A stretch of 12,233 nt of DNA, taken from the NCBI GenBank assembly GCA_012035435.1, contig JAAUPH010000042.1:1-12233 (forward strand), in the 5' to 3' direction. The position numbers and the translations under genes are program-made. The stretch is from Sphingopyxis sp. GTDB lineage: Bacteria > Pseudomonadota > Alphaproteobacteria > Sphingomonadales > Sphingomonadaceae. This document shows, piece after piece, positions 1 to 6,913 of the stretch. The notes beneath the pieces were generated by a model. The model ran no database searches and was not told the origin of the DNA. It saw nothing but the letters and a program-made list of their open reading frames with translations. How positions within the stretch are numbered: position 1 is the stretch's first letter; each line of letters starts with the position of its first letter.

Positions 1-4
1 CGTA

Positions 5-436
5 TCACCGTGCATCGGCGGCCGCGATCAGCGTGGTCAGCATCGCATCGAGCCGCGCGCGATCCTCGTCGCTTAACGCCGCGATCAGCTTGCGCTCCAT
101 CGCCAGCGCGGCGGGCACAATTTCATCATAGAGCGCGCGCCCGGCATCGGAGAGCATCAGATGGTGCGAGCGCCCGTCGCTGCCATGCGCCTGCCGCGCA
201 ATCAGCGCGCGCGCGCTCAGCGCCTTGGCTGCGCGGTTCACCGTAACCTTGTCCATCAAAGTTGCCGCGACCAGCTCACGCTGGGTCAGCGGTCTGCCTT
301 CGCCTAGCACCGCCATCAACCGCCATTCGGGGATCTTGAGCCCGAACCGGCTCTGATATTCGCGCGCAATCCGTTCGCTAACGGCGTTGGACGCAATCGA
401 CAGACGATAGGGCAAAAAGGTTTGCAAGTTCAGCAT
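5..436 (-). CDS. MarR-family winged-helix transcriptional regulator
   Basis: A cytoplasmic DNA-binding regulator of about 143 residues, the usual MarR length. The N-terminal helical part (LPYRLSIASNAVSERIAREY) resembles MarR dimerisation helices. It is followed by a winged helix-turn-helix with TQRELVAATLMDKVTVNRAAKAL as helices and GSDGRSHHLMLSDAGRALYDE as the wing; the DGR(S/R)...LT/S..G signature is typical of MarR. I prefer the ATG at 436, because AGGTGA lies a good Shine-Dalgarno distance upstream. A GTG at 445 would place that AGGTGA over the start itself. It is the last gene of the minus-strand cluster, about 34 bp after the TonB receptor, so it may control that cluster and respond to a small phenolic or similar ligand (inference). 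The stop codon lies 5 bases from the window edge, so what follows is unknown. Confidence 0.9.
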   Translation of the reverse strand: MLNLQTFLPYRLSIASNAVSERIAREYQSRFGLKIPEWRLMAVLGEGRPLTQRELVAATLMDKVTVNRAAKALSARALIARQAHGSDGRSHHLMLSDAGRALYDEIVPAALAMERKLIAALSDEDRARLDAMLTTLIAAADAR

Positions 437-470
437 CGCCGTCACCTATCGCCCAATTTGGAAGCCCATG

Positions 471-2531
471 TCAAAACCGCGCCGACAGCCCAATCCATAG
501 GCTGCGCGGATAGGCCCGCTCAATCGCCCCGCCCGCACCGAACGCTGCAGGTACCAGCGCGTCGAACAGATTTTCGGCACGCAATGTTGCGGTGATGCCG
601 TCGCCGATACTCCATTGCGCCGAGGCATCGATGGTCAGCGCGTCACCCAAGCGCTGGGTGCCGAGATCATCCTCATTTTGCGCTCCAATGTAACGCAGCC
701 GCGTTTCCAGTTTGACGGGATCGAAATCCGCGCTCGCAGATACGCTCCCGCTATGTTTCGCGACCTGCGCCGGACGCCGGTCGTCCAGCGCCAGCGCCGC
801 CCCCGAAGCCCGCACCCGCGCATCGGTGAAGGCATAGCTGGCGCGCAGATGAACCGGGCCGATTGGCAGGCTACCCTGCACCTCCATACCCCTGGCCACA
901 ATCGCGTCCAGATTTTGCCGCTGCGCATAACTGCCGCCCGCCGCAACAAAGCCGACACCTGGAAAATTTCCCGGCCCGCGTGCCAACGTGACATTGGCAA
1001 TCGCATGATCAAGCCGGTTCCAATAGGCGGTGATGGATAGATGGCGCTGGAAATCTGCTCCGCCAAGCTCCAGCCCCGCTTCCGCGCCCCACAACCGCTC
1101 GGGCCGCAGTAATTCATTCGCCGCAGTTGCATCGACGCCAGCACGGAACGGCCGATACAGCTCGTTGAGCGTCGGCAGGCGCCAGCCGGTATAGGCCGCG
1201 CTACGCAAGACAATGTCGCCATTGTCCCACCGCGCCCCGACCCGCCCGGTGCCTTCCCAGCCCGAACGCGCGGCGAAGCGGTCGTCGGACCGGATACTGC
1301 CGCCTATGTTGCGCTCAGTGCGAAATCCGGGCGCGATGCGCCAATGGTCGATACGGCCCGATAGCGTGAGGATGAAATCGCCCGGCTCCGTAAACCAATC
1401 GGCGAAGGCACCGGCGGTCGTGCCCTCACCCCCCGCAACCCGGAAGCGGCCTGGCACGGTGCCGGTAAAGAAGAACTGTTCCTGCGTCTCGCCTTCAACC
1501 TGCCGCCAATCCGCGCCCAAGCGCACATTGCTGTCGGGCGGCCGCACTTCGGCGCGTGCGCCAAGCCCTGTCGCGGGCACCCGCTGGATCAATGCGGGCG
1601 CGACGCTGTTGCGGTCGGCCGCAACGCTGGCAAAGCCCGTGTCAAATTCGCGCAACTGCGCATAAGCGAGCAGGCTGAGTTTCCAGTCATCCTCCAATAT
1701 ATAGCGGATGCTGGCGTCGAGCCCGTCAATGGTGCTGCGCGTGAAATCGGTCCCTCGATCCCGCCGGTCGCGCCAGCCGCGCACCGCGACTTCGACACGG
1801 TTCGCAAAGCCCGCTTCGAGCTTCGCGCGCACACCAAGTCCAGCTTGGTCATAGGGGGCAGCCCGGTCCACGCTGCCACGATCGGCCGCAACCGTGGGAA
1901 TAAATCCATCGCCGCGCGCCCAGCGGCCGTCGATGGCGACTTCGCCGTCGCCCAATTCGCCGCCAATGCCCGCAACAAGATCGGTCGCATTGCGCGATCC
2001 GACGGCCATCGATCCATGCGCATCGTTGCCGATTTGCGACGACAGGCTGATCGTACCAGCCAAGGCACCCGGTCCATCGACGCCGCTGCCACCGCCGCGT
2101 GCGATACGGACACCGGCGAGCGGCACATTGTCGAACGCACTCCACGCCACCCAGCCGCCAAAGGGATCGGATTGCGGCACGCCATCGAGCAGCACCAACG
2201 CGCGGCTCGACGCATTGCCGCCCAGCCCGCGCAACGTGACGCCCTGGCTTGTCGGATGCGCACTGCGCGCATCGCTGCGGCGGAATTGGGCAAGGCCTGC
2301 CTGATCGCGTAGTTGGTTTTCGAGGCGCGCACCCGCGCCCTGATCGATCTCCCGCAACACCGCGATGGATTGCGTCTTGTCGGCATCGAGTGGTGCCAGA
2401 TTCCCTCCAGCTCGAACGACGATATATTCGGGACTAATGGGGGTGCCGGTGATGCAGGGTATCTCTTCCGCATACTCCTCGGCCTCGACGTCCTGCGCTG
2501 CTGCCCCAACTGGCAGGGCCAGTAACATCAT
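471..2531 (-). CDS. TonB-dependent outer-membrane receptor, BtuB-like
   Basis: An outer-membrane active transporter that would import a chelate or other scarce solute using TonB energy. From the preferred start it has 686 residues. It begins with a short hydrophobic leader ending in VGAAAQ, then a possible TonB box (EYIVVRAG, near 35-42). The plug follows at about 50-165, with VTLRGLGGNASSRALVLLDGVP and an FGGW motif typical of the family. The remainder is a beta-barrel ending in LWIGLSARF with a C-terminal Phe, as expected for BAM recognition. The ATG pair at 2526-2531 is chosen as start because the frame upstream, open to a GTG at 2708 that overlaps the GST stop, translates a palindromic repeat (HPNPSPKGEG). 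No good ribosome site sits at the ATG; the purine-rich GGGGAGGGG of the repeat, about 20 bases away, is the only candidate. The substrate cannot be read from sequence; the plug resembles the vitamin B12/metal-chelate receptor branch. Confidence 0.88.
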   Translation of the reverse strand: MMLLALPVGAAAQDVEAEEYAEEIPCITGTPISPEYIVVRAGGNLAPLDADKTQSIAVLREIDQGAGARLENQLRDQAGLAQFRRSDARSAHPTSQGVTLRGLGGNASSRALVLLDGVPQSDPFGGWVAWSAFDNVPLAGVRIARGGGSGVDGPGALAGTISLSSQIGNDAHGSMAVGSRNATDLVAGIGGELGDGEVAIDGRWARGDGFIPTVAADRGSVDRAAPYDQAGLGVRAKLEAGFANRVEVAVRGWRDRRDRGTDFTRSTIDGLDASIRYILEDDWKLSLLAYAQLREFDTGFASVAADRNSVAPALIQRVPATGLGARAEVRPPDSNVRLGADWRQVEGETQEQFFFTGTVPGRFRVAGGEGTTAGAFADWFTEPGDFILTLSGRIDHWRIAPGFRTERNIGGSIRSDDRFAARSGWEGTGRVGARWDNGDIVLRSAAYTGWRLPTLNELYRPFRAGVDATAANELLRPERLWGAEAGLELGGADFQRHLSITAYWNRLDHAIANVTLARGPGNFPGVGFVAAGGSYAQRQNLDAIVARGMEVQGSLPIGPVHLRASYAFTDARVRASGAALALDDRRPAQVAKHSGSVSASADFDPVKLETRLRYIGAQNEDDLGTQRLGDALTIDASAQWSIGDGITATLRAENLFDALVPAAFGAGGAIERAYPRSLWIGLSARF

Positions 2532-2552
2532 GACAAAATTCGCAATAAATAG

Positions 2553-2686
2553 CCCCTCCCCTTTAGGGGAGGGGTTGGGGTGGGGTCTGTCGGCGGTGCG
2601 CAAGTGCGCAAGACACCACCCCGCTCGTCTAAGGCCCGGCTTCGCCGGACCAAGTCTCACTGCCCCTCTCCTGAAGAGGAGGGGGT
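2553..2686. repeat. Compound palindromic intergenic repeat (REP/MITE-like)
   Basis: About 134 bases made of successive hairpins. The left end is a perfect palindrome of CCCCTCCCC and GGGGAGGGG around a TTTA centre. Next is a longer inverted pair (GGGGTGGGGTCT with AGACACCACCCC) enclosing TGCGCAAGTGCGCA. Then comes a GCCGG stem with a TTC(G) loop. The right end is a CCCTCTCC/GGAGGGG hairpin around TGAA. The similar terminal arms give it a MITE-like outline. Elements starting with the CCCCTCCCC/GGGGAGGGG arm are dispersed in many proteobacterial genomes (recollection). It lies between the GST stop and the receptor start and could affect transcript stability or processing. No transposase is present. 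Confidence 0.75.
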
Positions 2687-2704
2687 AAACCGACTCAAAC
2701 GCCA

Positions 2705-3337
2705 TCACTCGCCCTTCACCGCGTCCGGATGCGCGCGCTGGAAAGCATCCAGCGCCAGACAGTTTGCATCAATCTCGACCAGCCGTGGATAGGCCTCCAG
2801 CGGCACGTCAAACCGCCGCGCGTTATAGATTTGCGGGACCAGACAACAGTCGGCAATTCCCGGCGCATCTCCGCCCAGAAACGGGCCCTCGCCCGCCATT
2901 GCCTCCAGCGCCTCAAAACCTTCGCTGATCCATTTGGCGATCCAGCGGTCCTTGACCGTCTCGTTAAGCCCCAGATCGCGGGTGAGATATTTGAGGATGC
3001 GCAGATTGTTGAGCGGATGAATGTCGCACGCCACCACCATCGCCTGCGCCCACGCCACGCTGCGCGGCTGCGCGGCCTCTGGTATCAGGCGTGGCTCGGG
3101 AAAGGCACGGTCGAGCCAGTCGATAATCGCCAAACTTTGGATGATCGGCTCACCATCGGCGACTAGCATGGGCACGAAGCCTTGCGCATTCTGGTCCAGA
3201 TACACGTCGCTGCGCTGGTCGCCCGCGAGCAGGCTGACCTCAACGCGTTCATACTTAACCCTTTTGAGATTGAGCGCGATGCGCACGCGATAACTCGCGG
3301 AGGAACGGAAGTAATCGTGGAGGACAAGCTGGGCCAT
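2705..3337 (-). CDS. maiA: Maleylacetoacetate isomerase / zeta-class glutathione S-transferase
   Basis: A 210-residue cytosolic GST, the normal length. MaiA isomerises maleylacetoacetate to fumarylacetoacetate with glutathione in tyrosine/homogentisate breakdown. The N-terminal thioredoxin-like domain opens with YFRSSASYRVRIALNLK, the zeta signature SSxxxRVRIAL, with Ala where animal enzymes carry Cys; Ala there is common in bacteria. The glutathione-contact segment is visible as QGFVPMLVADGEPIIQSLAI, with the VP cis-proline and QS. The C-terminal helical domain contains HPLNNLRILKYL and the PGIADCCLVPQIYNARRF segment typical of MaiA. The ATG at 3337 is chosen over a start at 3379 because it matches the family N-terminus and lies 8 bp after the cytochrome stop. 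No other tyrosine-catabolic gene is in view, so it may serve another glutathione-dependent reaction in this operon. Confidence 0.88.
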   Translation of the reverse strand: MAQLVLHDYFRSSASYRVRIALNLKRVKYERVEVSLLAGDQRSDVYLDQNAQGFVPMLVADGEPIIQSLAIIDWLDRAFPEPRLIPEAAQPRSVAWAQAMVVACDIHPLNNLRILKYLTRDLGLNETVKDRWIAKWISEGFEALEAMAGEGPFLGGDAPGIADCCLVPQIYNARRFDVPLEAYPRLVEIDANCLALDAFQRAHPDAVKGE

Positions 3338-3345
3338 AGCCCCCA

Positions 3346-4356
3346 CTAATGCGCGACCTTGTCTATCCGCGCAATCCATTGCCGCAGCAAATCCGCGCCT
3401 TCGCGATGAACCGTGCTCCGCCCCACTTCGGGCATTGCGACGCCGGGCTCGGTACTTTCCAGGCGGTAGATCATGATCGACGCGTCCGGATTGCCGGATG
3501 CAATCGCAAAATCGCGCCCGCCGCTGCCCCTCCCCGCCGCGACCGGGCGTTTGCCGATACCCAGCGGTTTAGGGTCGGTCACATCCCAACCCAGGAACAG
3601 CCCGCTGTTCGACGCGCTGCCCGCAGGATTGTGACAATGCGCGCAGTTGACGTCGAGATAGGCGCGGGCGCGGCCTTCCAGCGTGCCGCTCTTCGCGTCA
3701 TCCCAGCGCGGCATGATCGGCTTGAGTGCGGCGGGGTTGGCGAAGTGGCGGGCCGCGCCACCGTCCAGCACCAAATTGCGTGCTTTAGGACCAATTGGTA
3801 CCAGCGCGCCGTTCAGGCTGTGGCATTCCTTGCACTGGTTCTTATTGGGCACCGCATAGCTGATCGACTGCGCTTGGCCATTCGGCGGACGAAAACTCAC
3901 CGCCACCCGCGCGCCTGCAACCTTCAGCGTCGCATCCTTACCATCGGCATCCCACACATAAGGCAGCGCCAGCCAGCCCGCCTTGCGATGGATCAGCAGC
4001 CGCGTTTCGACCGGCCTGCCGCCATTGACGTCGGCCCAGCCGAAACTTTTGACCAGCACCGTGCCGACCGGGAAATGCACAACCCCGTCCGCGCCAACCA
4101 CAGCTTGCTTCCCCGGCGGCAGCGACACAAAGCGGCGCTTGTCGGTATAGTCGCTGAACAGCGGCGTGCGCAGATCATAGCCAAAACTGCTGAGCGGACG
4201 CGACGGATCGTTACTGTGAAACAGGCCGAACGCCGAGAGTTTCGTCGGCATCGTATCGCCATCGATCACCCCCTGATGGGCCATGGGCGATGGCACGGCA
4301 CTGACACCGCCTGCCCCGGCCAGAAGCGCCGCTACGATGGCGGCAAACGACCTCAC
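3346..4356 (-). CDS. SO2930-family diheme c-type cytochrome (TIGR03806-like)
   Basis: A predicted exported electron carrier of 336 residues. The N-terminus MRSFAAIVAALLAGAGGVSA is a Sec-type signal peptide, so heme would be attached in the periplasm. Two CXXCH motifs are present, CKECH at 175-179 and CAHCH at 238-242. MPRW (Met215) and AMPEVGR (Met308) are candidate axial-ligand methionines. The part before the first heme contains the conserved block YDLRTPLFSDYTDKRRFVSLP (58-80), which I recognise from the HNE_0200/SO2930 family. The gene starts with GTG, and its first bases overlap the stop of the beta-helix gene as GTGA, implying translational coupling. This family is usually encoded beside a NosD-like beta-helix protein, as here. 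Its redox partner and function are not known to me. Confidence 0.88.
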   Translation of the reverse strand: MRSFAAIVAALLAGAGGVSAVPSPMAHQGVIDGDTMPTKLSAFGLFHSNDPSRPLSSFGYDLRTPLFSDYTDKRRFVSLPPGKQAVVGADGVVHFPVGTVLVKSFGWADVNGGRPVETRLLIHRKAGWLALPYVWDADGKDATLKVAGARVAVSFRPPNGQAQSISYAVPNKNQCKECHSLNGALVPIGPKARNLVLDGGAARHFANPAALKPIMPRWDDAKSGTLEGRARAYLDVNCAHCHNPAGSASNSGLFLGWDVTDPKPLGIGKRPVAAGRGSGGRDFAIASGNPDASIMIYRLESTEPGVAMPEVGRSTVHREGADLLRQWIARIDKVAH

Positions 4357-5600
4357 TTGACCTTTGCCTCCATGCTTTCGGGCAGTTTCACGGGCAGTCG
4401 GAAATCGCCCAGCTTGGCTGCATTCTCGGCATTCAGCGTTTCTTGCGCCTTAACCGCCGCGGCGTCGGCAGGCGGGACGGGTTGCGGCTTGGCGGCTGCG
4501 ACCCCTGCTTTGGGATCGGTCAGACCCAGGCTGAGCGCCGGGACGGCGTCGCCGAACATTATGCCCTCTCCGCTGCCGTCCCACAGAATTGCGGGGATCG
4601 CTCCGCCCAAAGCTGCCGCCAGTTCCTTGCCGCCATCCATCGCCGGGGCAAAGCCCGCCTTGCCATGCTGATTGCCAAAGGCGACAACGCCGCGCGGCAG
4701 CGGGTCATATTTCGGATCTTCGAACGGATAGCGATAGCCGATGACCATGATGTTCGCGGTGCCATGGTCGGCGATGATATTGTCGAACACTGCAACATTG
4801 CGGTTGGCCATGATAAGGACGCCGGTGCCCGTCGGCACACTCGCGACGATATTGCCCTTGGGCGCAAAATTGGGGGTCATATTGTCCGATACGATATTTT
4901 CGAACACGCGCACATTACGCCCGCCCATCTGCGGCAAATTGGGCAGGTCGAACACCAAAATGCCGCCGGTATTCTTGGTGGCGATGTTGCCGGTCACGTC
5001 GGCGTTATAGCTATTCTCAATCTCGATCCCGGCGACATTTTCGGTTGCAATCGAATCGCGCACGATGATGTTGTTGGACTGGCCGACGTAGATACCTGCG
5101 TCGGACGCGCCGCGGACATAGACACTGTCAACCAGCACATCGGTCGATTCAACCGGATAGATGCCATATGCGCCGTTGCTCTCCTTTGCCCCGGCGGTCC
5201 ACTCAACGCGCAATTGGAAATAGACGATCCGGTCCGCGCCCTTCGACTTGATCCCGTCGCCCTTTGTGTTGATGACCGCAAAATCGCGCAGCAGCACATC
5301 GTCGCTGGTGACCAGCAAGCCCTCGCCCGCGCCCATCTGGCCAGTAAAATCCAGCACCGATCCCGTGTCGCTCGCCCCGGCCCCGCGCACCGTGACGCCC
5401 GGCACATCCAGCGACAGGCCATCGGTCAGCTTGAATATGCCCGCACCCAGTTGCACCGTGTCGCCCGGCTCGGCGACGATCAGCGCCTCTTGCAGTCGGT
5501 CCTGCGCACTGTCGCCCGCGGCGACGGGGATGGTCTTGGCGGCGACCGGCGCGGCAACACTCGCCAGCATGACGGCAACAAAAATATGTGGGACTCGCAT
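4353..5600 (-). CDS. Secreted parallel beta-helix (NosD/CASH-like) protein (TIGR03805-like)
   Basis: A 415-residue exported protein. Residues 1-22 form a signal peptide (MRVPHIFVAVMLASVAAPVAA) with a likely cleavage after AxA. Residues about 33-310 form a right-handed parallel beta-helix. Rungs repeat the pattern of short strands with Asn/Asp/Gly turns, for example GLLVTSDDVLLRDFAV, NNIIVRDSIATENVAGIEI, ADVTGNIATKNTGGILVF and NVAVFDNIIADH. This is the NosD/pectate-lyase-like fold. The C-terminus (about 360-415) is Ala/Pro-rich and ends in charged residues. The ATG at 5600 has GGGGAGAG just upstream; a TTG at 5621 is less likely. It is the first gene of the minus-strand cluster and overlaps the diheme cytochrome by 4 bp. 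NosD-type helices act with periplasmic redox/metal proteins, so a partner role for the cytochrome is plausible but inferred; a polysaccharide-binding role is an alternative. Confidence 0.87.
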   Translation of the reverse strand: MRVPHIFVAVMLASVAAPVAAKTIPVAAGDSAQDRLQEALIVAEPGDTVQLGAGIFKLTDGLSLDVPGVTVRGAGASDTGSVLDFTGQMGAGEGLLVTSDDVLLRDFAVINTKGDGIKSKGADRIVYFQLRVEWTAGAKESNGAYGIYPVESTDVLVDSVYVRGASDAGIYVGQSNNIIVRDSIATENVAGIEIENSYNADVTGNIATKNTGGILVFDLPNLPQMGGRNVRVFENIVSDNMTPNFAPKGNIVASVPTGTGVLIMANRNVAVFDNIIADHGTANIMVIGYRYPFEDPKYDPLPRGVVAFGNQHGKAGFAPAMDGGKELAAALGGAIPAILWDGSGEGIMFGDAVPALSLGLTDPKAGVAAAKPQPVPPADAAAVKAQETLNAENAAKLGDFRLPVKLPESMEAKVK

Positions 5601-5688
5601 TTTCTCTCCCCTTCGCAGCAAATGTGCGGCAAATCATCCGCGATGCCAAGCACGCGGTCGTGCGCCAACGAAATAGAGAAGGATGCCC
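5601..5688. promoter_or_regulatory. Divergent promoter region between beta-helix operon and DUF2147 gene
   Basis: These 88 bases separate two divergent genes and must hold the promoter of the minus-strand cluster unless it starts inside the neighbour. A ribosome site GGGGAGAG serves the minus gene and AGAAGGA serves the plus gene. On the minus strand TTGGCA is followed 17 bases later by CACATT, a poor -35/-10 pair. No operator palindrome is convincing by eye. Confidence 0.35.
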
Positions 5689-6101
5689 ATGCATTACACC
5701 CTTGCCGCCGTAGCGGCCGCCCTGCTCGCCACCAGCGCCGCCGCCGCCGCGCCAAACCCGCTCGCCGGGCGCTGGCAGACCGACGATGGTAAGGCGATCA
5801 TGGAAATCGCCCCCTGTGGCGCGGCGATGTGCGCGAAGATTGCGCGTTTTCTGGTCGCCCAGCCCGCCGGCGGGCGCGCGATACCGAGAATCCGGACCCG
5901 TCGCTGCGCAGCCGCCAGTTGCTGGGTATCAACATCCTCACCGCATTGAAGCCCGACGGCAAGGTCTGGACGGGCAAAGGCTATAGCCCTGAAGAAGGTC
6001 GCAATTTCAAAGCGACGGTCAGCGTCGCGGGGAATAAATTGTCGCTGAAGGGCTGCGTTGCCGTCTTTTGCCGTACCGTTGGGTGGACGCGGGCGAAGTA
6101 A
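5689..6101 (+). CDS. DUF2147-family envelope protein, frameshifted
   Basis: A small exported protein of about 137 residues once a one-base shift is bridged. The first part, frame of 5689, is a signal peptide (MHYTLAAVAAALLATSAAAAA) followed by PLAGRWQTDDGKAIMEIAPCG, the start of DUF2147. That frame then runs out of homology and stops at 5949. The second part, shifted by one base, carries DTENPDPSLRSRQLLGINIL, then LKPDGKVWTGKGYSPEEGRNF and the end GCVAVFCRTVGWTRAK, all typical of DUF2147. The junction lies around 5871-5880 in GGGCGCGCG; one base is missing there relative to an intact gene. The ATG at 5689 is preferred over that at 5683 because AGAAGGA abuts the latter. The function is unknown; DUF2147 proteins are lipocalin-like envelope proteins. 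It is either a sequencing error or a recent pseudogene. It converges with the racemase gene, 6 bp away. Confidence 0.8.
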
Positions 6102-6107
6102 CGCCGG

Positions 6108-6806
6108 TTAAGGTGCATCCCCCAAAATCCAATCCACCCCCGCCGCCGCGTGAATGCGCGTCGTGTCGTAAATGGGCAGGACGTTTGCGTCCGCATCGAC
6201 AATCATCACCAGCTCGGTGCAGGCGAGCACGATCGCGTCGACTTCCTGCTTGTCAATGTCGGTGATGATGGTGCGAAGCACGCGGCGGGACGCTTCGGTC
6301 ACTTTGCCCTGCATCAGTTCGTCATAAATGATGTGATCGATGGTGTCCGCGTGCGCGATGTCGGCGGGCGCCAGTGTGACCCCGCCAGCCACCAGCCGCT
6401 GTCGATACCAGCGTTCGGCCATCACATTGCGCGTGCCAATGATTGCCGCGGACTTGATGCCGTCGGCGCGCAGTTTCTCCGCTGTCTCGTCGATAATGTT
6501 GATCAGCGGCACCGAAATAGCCGCCTGGACGGCATCAGCGACGCGGTACATGCTGTTTGCGCTGATCATGATAGCGCTCGCGCCTGCCGCCTCAAGCCGC
6601 CTGGCTGATGTGCTCAGCACTTCCGCCGCATGCGCCCATTGCTCATCGCTGGTGAGCCGCGACAGATCGCAATTGTTCAGACTTTCAATCAGCAGCGGCG
6701 CCGAACAATTGGCGCTGACGCGCTTCTGCAACCCGCGATTGATCAGCCGGTAATATTCCTCGGTCGCTGCCCAGCTCATGCCACCGATAAGGCCCAATTT
6801 GCGCAT
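6108..6806 (-). CDS. Aspartate/glutamate racemase-family protein (YgeA-like)
   Basis: A 232-residue cytosolic protein of the Asp/Glu/hydantoin racemase superfamily, full length for the YgeA/RacD branch. It opens with MRKLGLIGGMSWAATEEYYR (GGMSW..T..YY signature). The second half has IGTRNVMAERWYRQRL, the DELMQGKVTEASR segment, IVLACTELVMIV with the catalytic Cys196, and VLPIYDTTRIHAAAGVDW at the C-terminus. At the first catalytic position, where relatives have Cys or Thr before Asn-Thr (E. coli YgeA Thr83), this protein has Ala83 in ISANSMYR. Racemisation may therefore be one-sided or altered. It would interconvert D- and L-amino acids such as aspartate or glutamate. No clear ribosome site precedes the ATG at 6806; GAG lies 9 bases away. 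A palindromic repeat begins about 12 bases upstream of the start. Confidence 0.87.
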   Translation of the reverse strand: MRKLGLIGGMSWAATEEYYRLINRGLQKRVSANCSAPLLIESLNNCDLSRLTSDEQWAHAAEVLSTSARRLEAAGASAIMISANSMYRVADAVQAAISVPLINIIDETAEKLRADGIKSAAIIGTRNVMAERWYRQRLVAGGVTLAPADIAHADTIDHIIYDELMQGKVTEASRRVLRTIITDIDKQEVDAIVLACTELVMIVDADANVLPIYDTTRIHAAAGVDWILGDAP

Positions 6807-6818
6807 AAATCTTTACTC

Positions 6819-6905
6819 GTCATCCCCGCGCAGGCGGGAAGCCATCTCCCGTCGGTGCGGCATTCACAGCGTATTAGTTGGATCCCCGCCGGCGCGGGGA
6901 TAACG
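6819..6905. repeat. GTCATCCCCGCG-type inverted repeat
   Basis: Two inverted arms bound about 87 bases. The left arm is CGTCATCCCCGCGCAGGCGG; the right arm read on the other strand is CGTTATCCCCGCGCCGGCGG, matching at all but two of these positions. Each arm is itself a near-palindrome (CCCCGCGCAGGCGGG and CCCCGCCGGCGCGGGG). This is a widespread dispersed repeat in proteobacterial intergenic regions (recollection). It fills the space between the pntB stop and the racemase start. It may terminate or stabilise the pnt transcript, though no T-run follows. Confidence 0.75.
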
Positions 6906-6913
6906 AAAGCAGA

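Noticed and set aside
437..445. GTG start for the MarR regulator
   Set aside because: AGGTGA, the best ribosome site, contains this GTG and is well placed for the ATG at 436.
2553..2686. Insertion sequence or CRISPR-like array
   Set aside because: There is no transposase frame, no direct repeat-spacer periodicity and the unit occurs once in the window.
2532..2708. N-terminal extension of the TonB receptor as a real domain
   Set aside because: It is the translation of a palindromic repeat, not a signal peptide or known receptor extension.
3349..4671. Long plus-strand open frame of about 440 codons opposite the cytochrome gene
   Set aside because: No recognisable domain, Arg/His/Ala-rich composition typical of antisense frames in high-GC DNA, and the opposite strand has a clear diheme cytochrome with signal peptide.
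4443..5792. Long plus-strand open frame of about 449 codons opposite the beta-helix gene
   Set aside because: It runs antisense to a well-supported exported protein and crosses into the DUF2147 start in a wrong frame; no motif seen.
6819..6905. Rho-independent terminator after pntB
   Set aside because: Stems are strong but no T-run follows on either strand, and the arms fit a dispersed repeat better.
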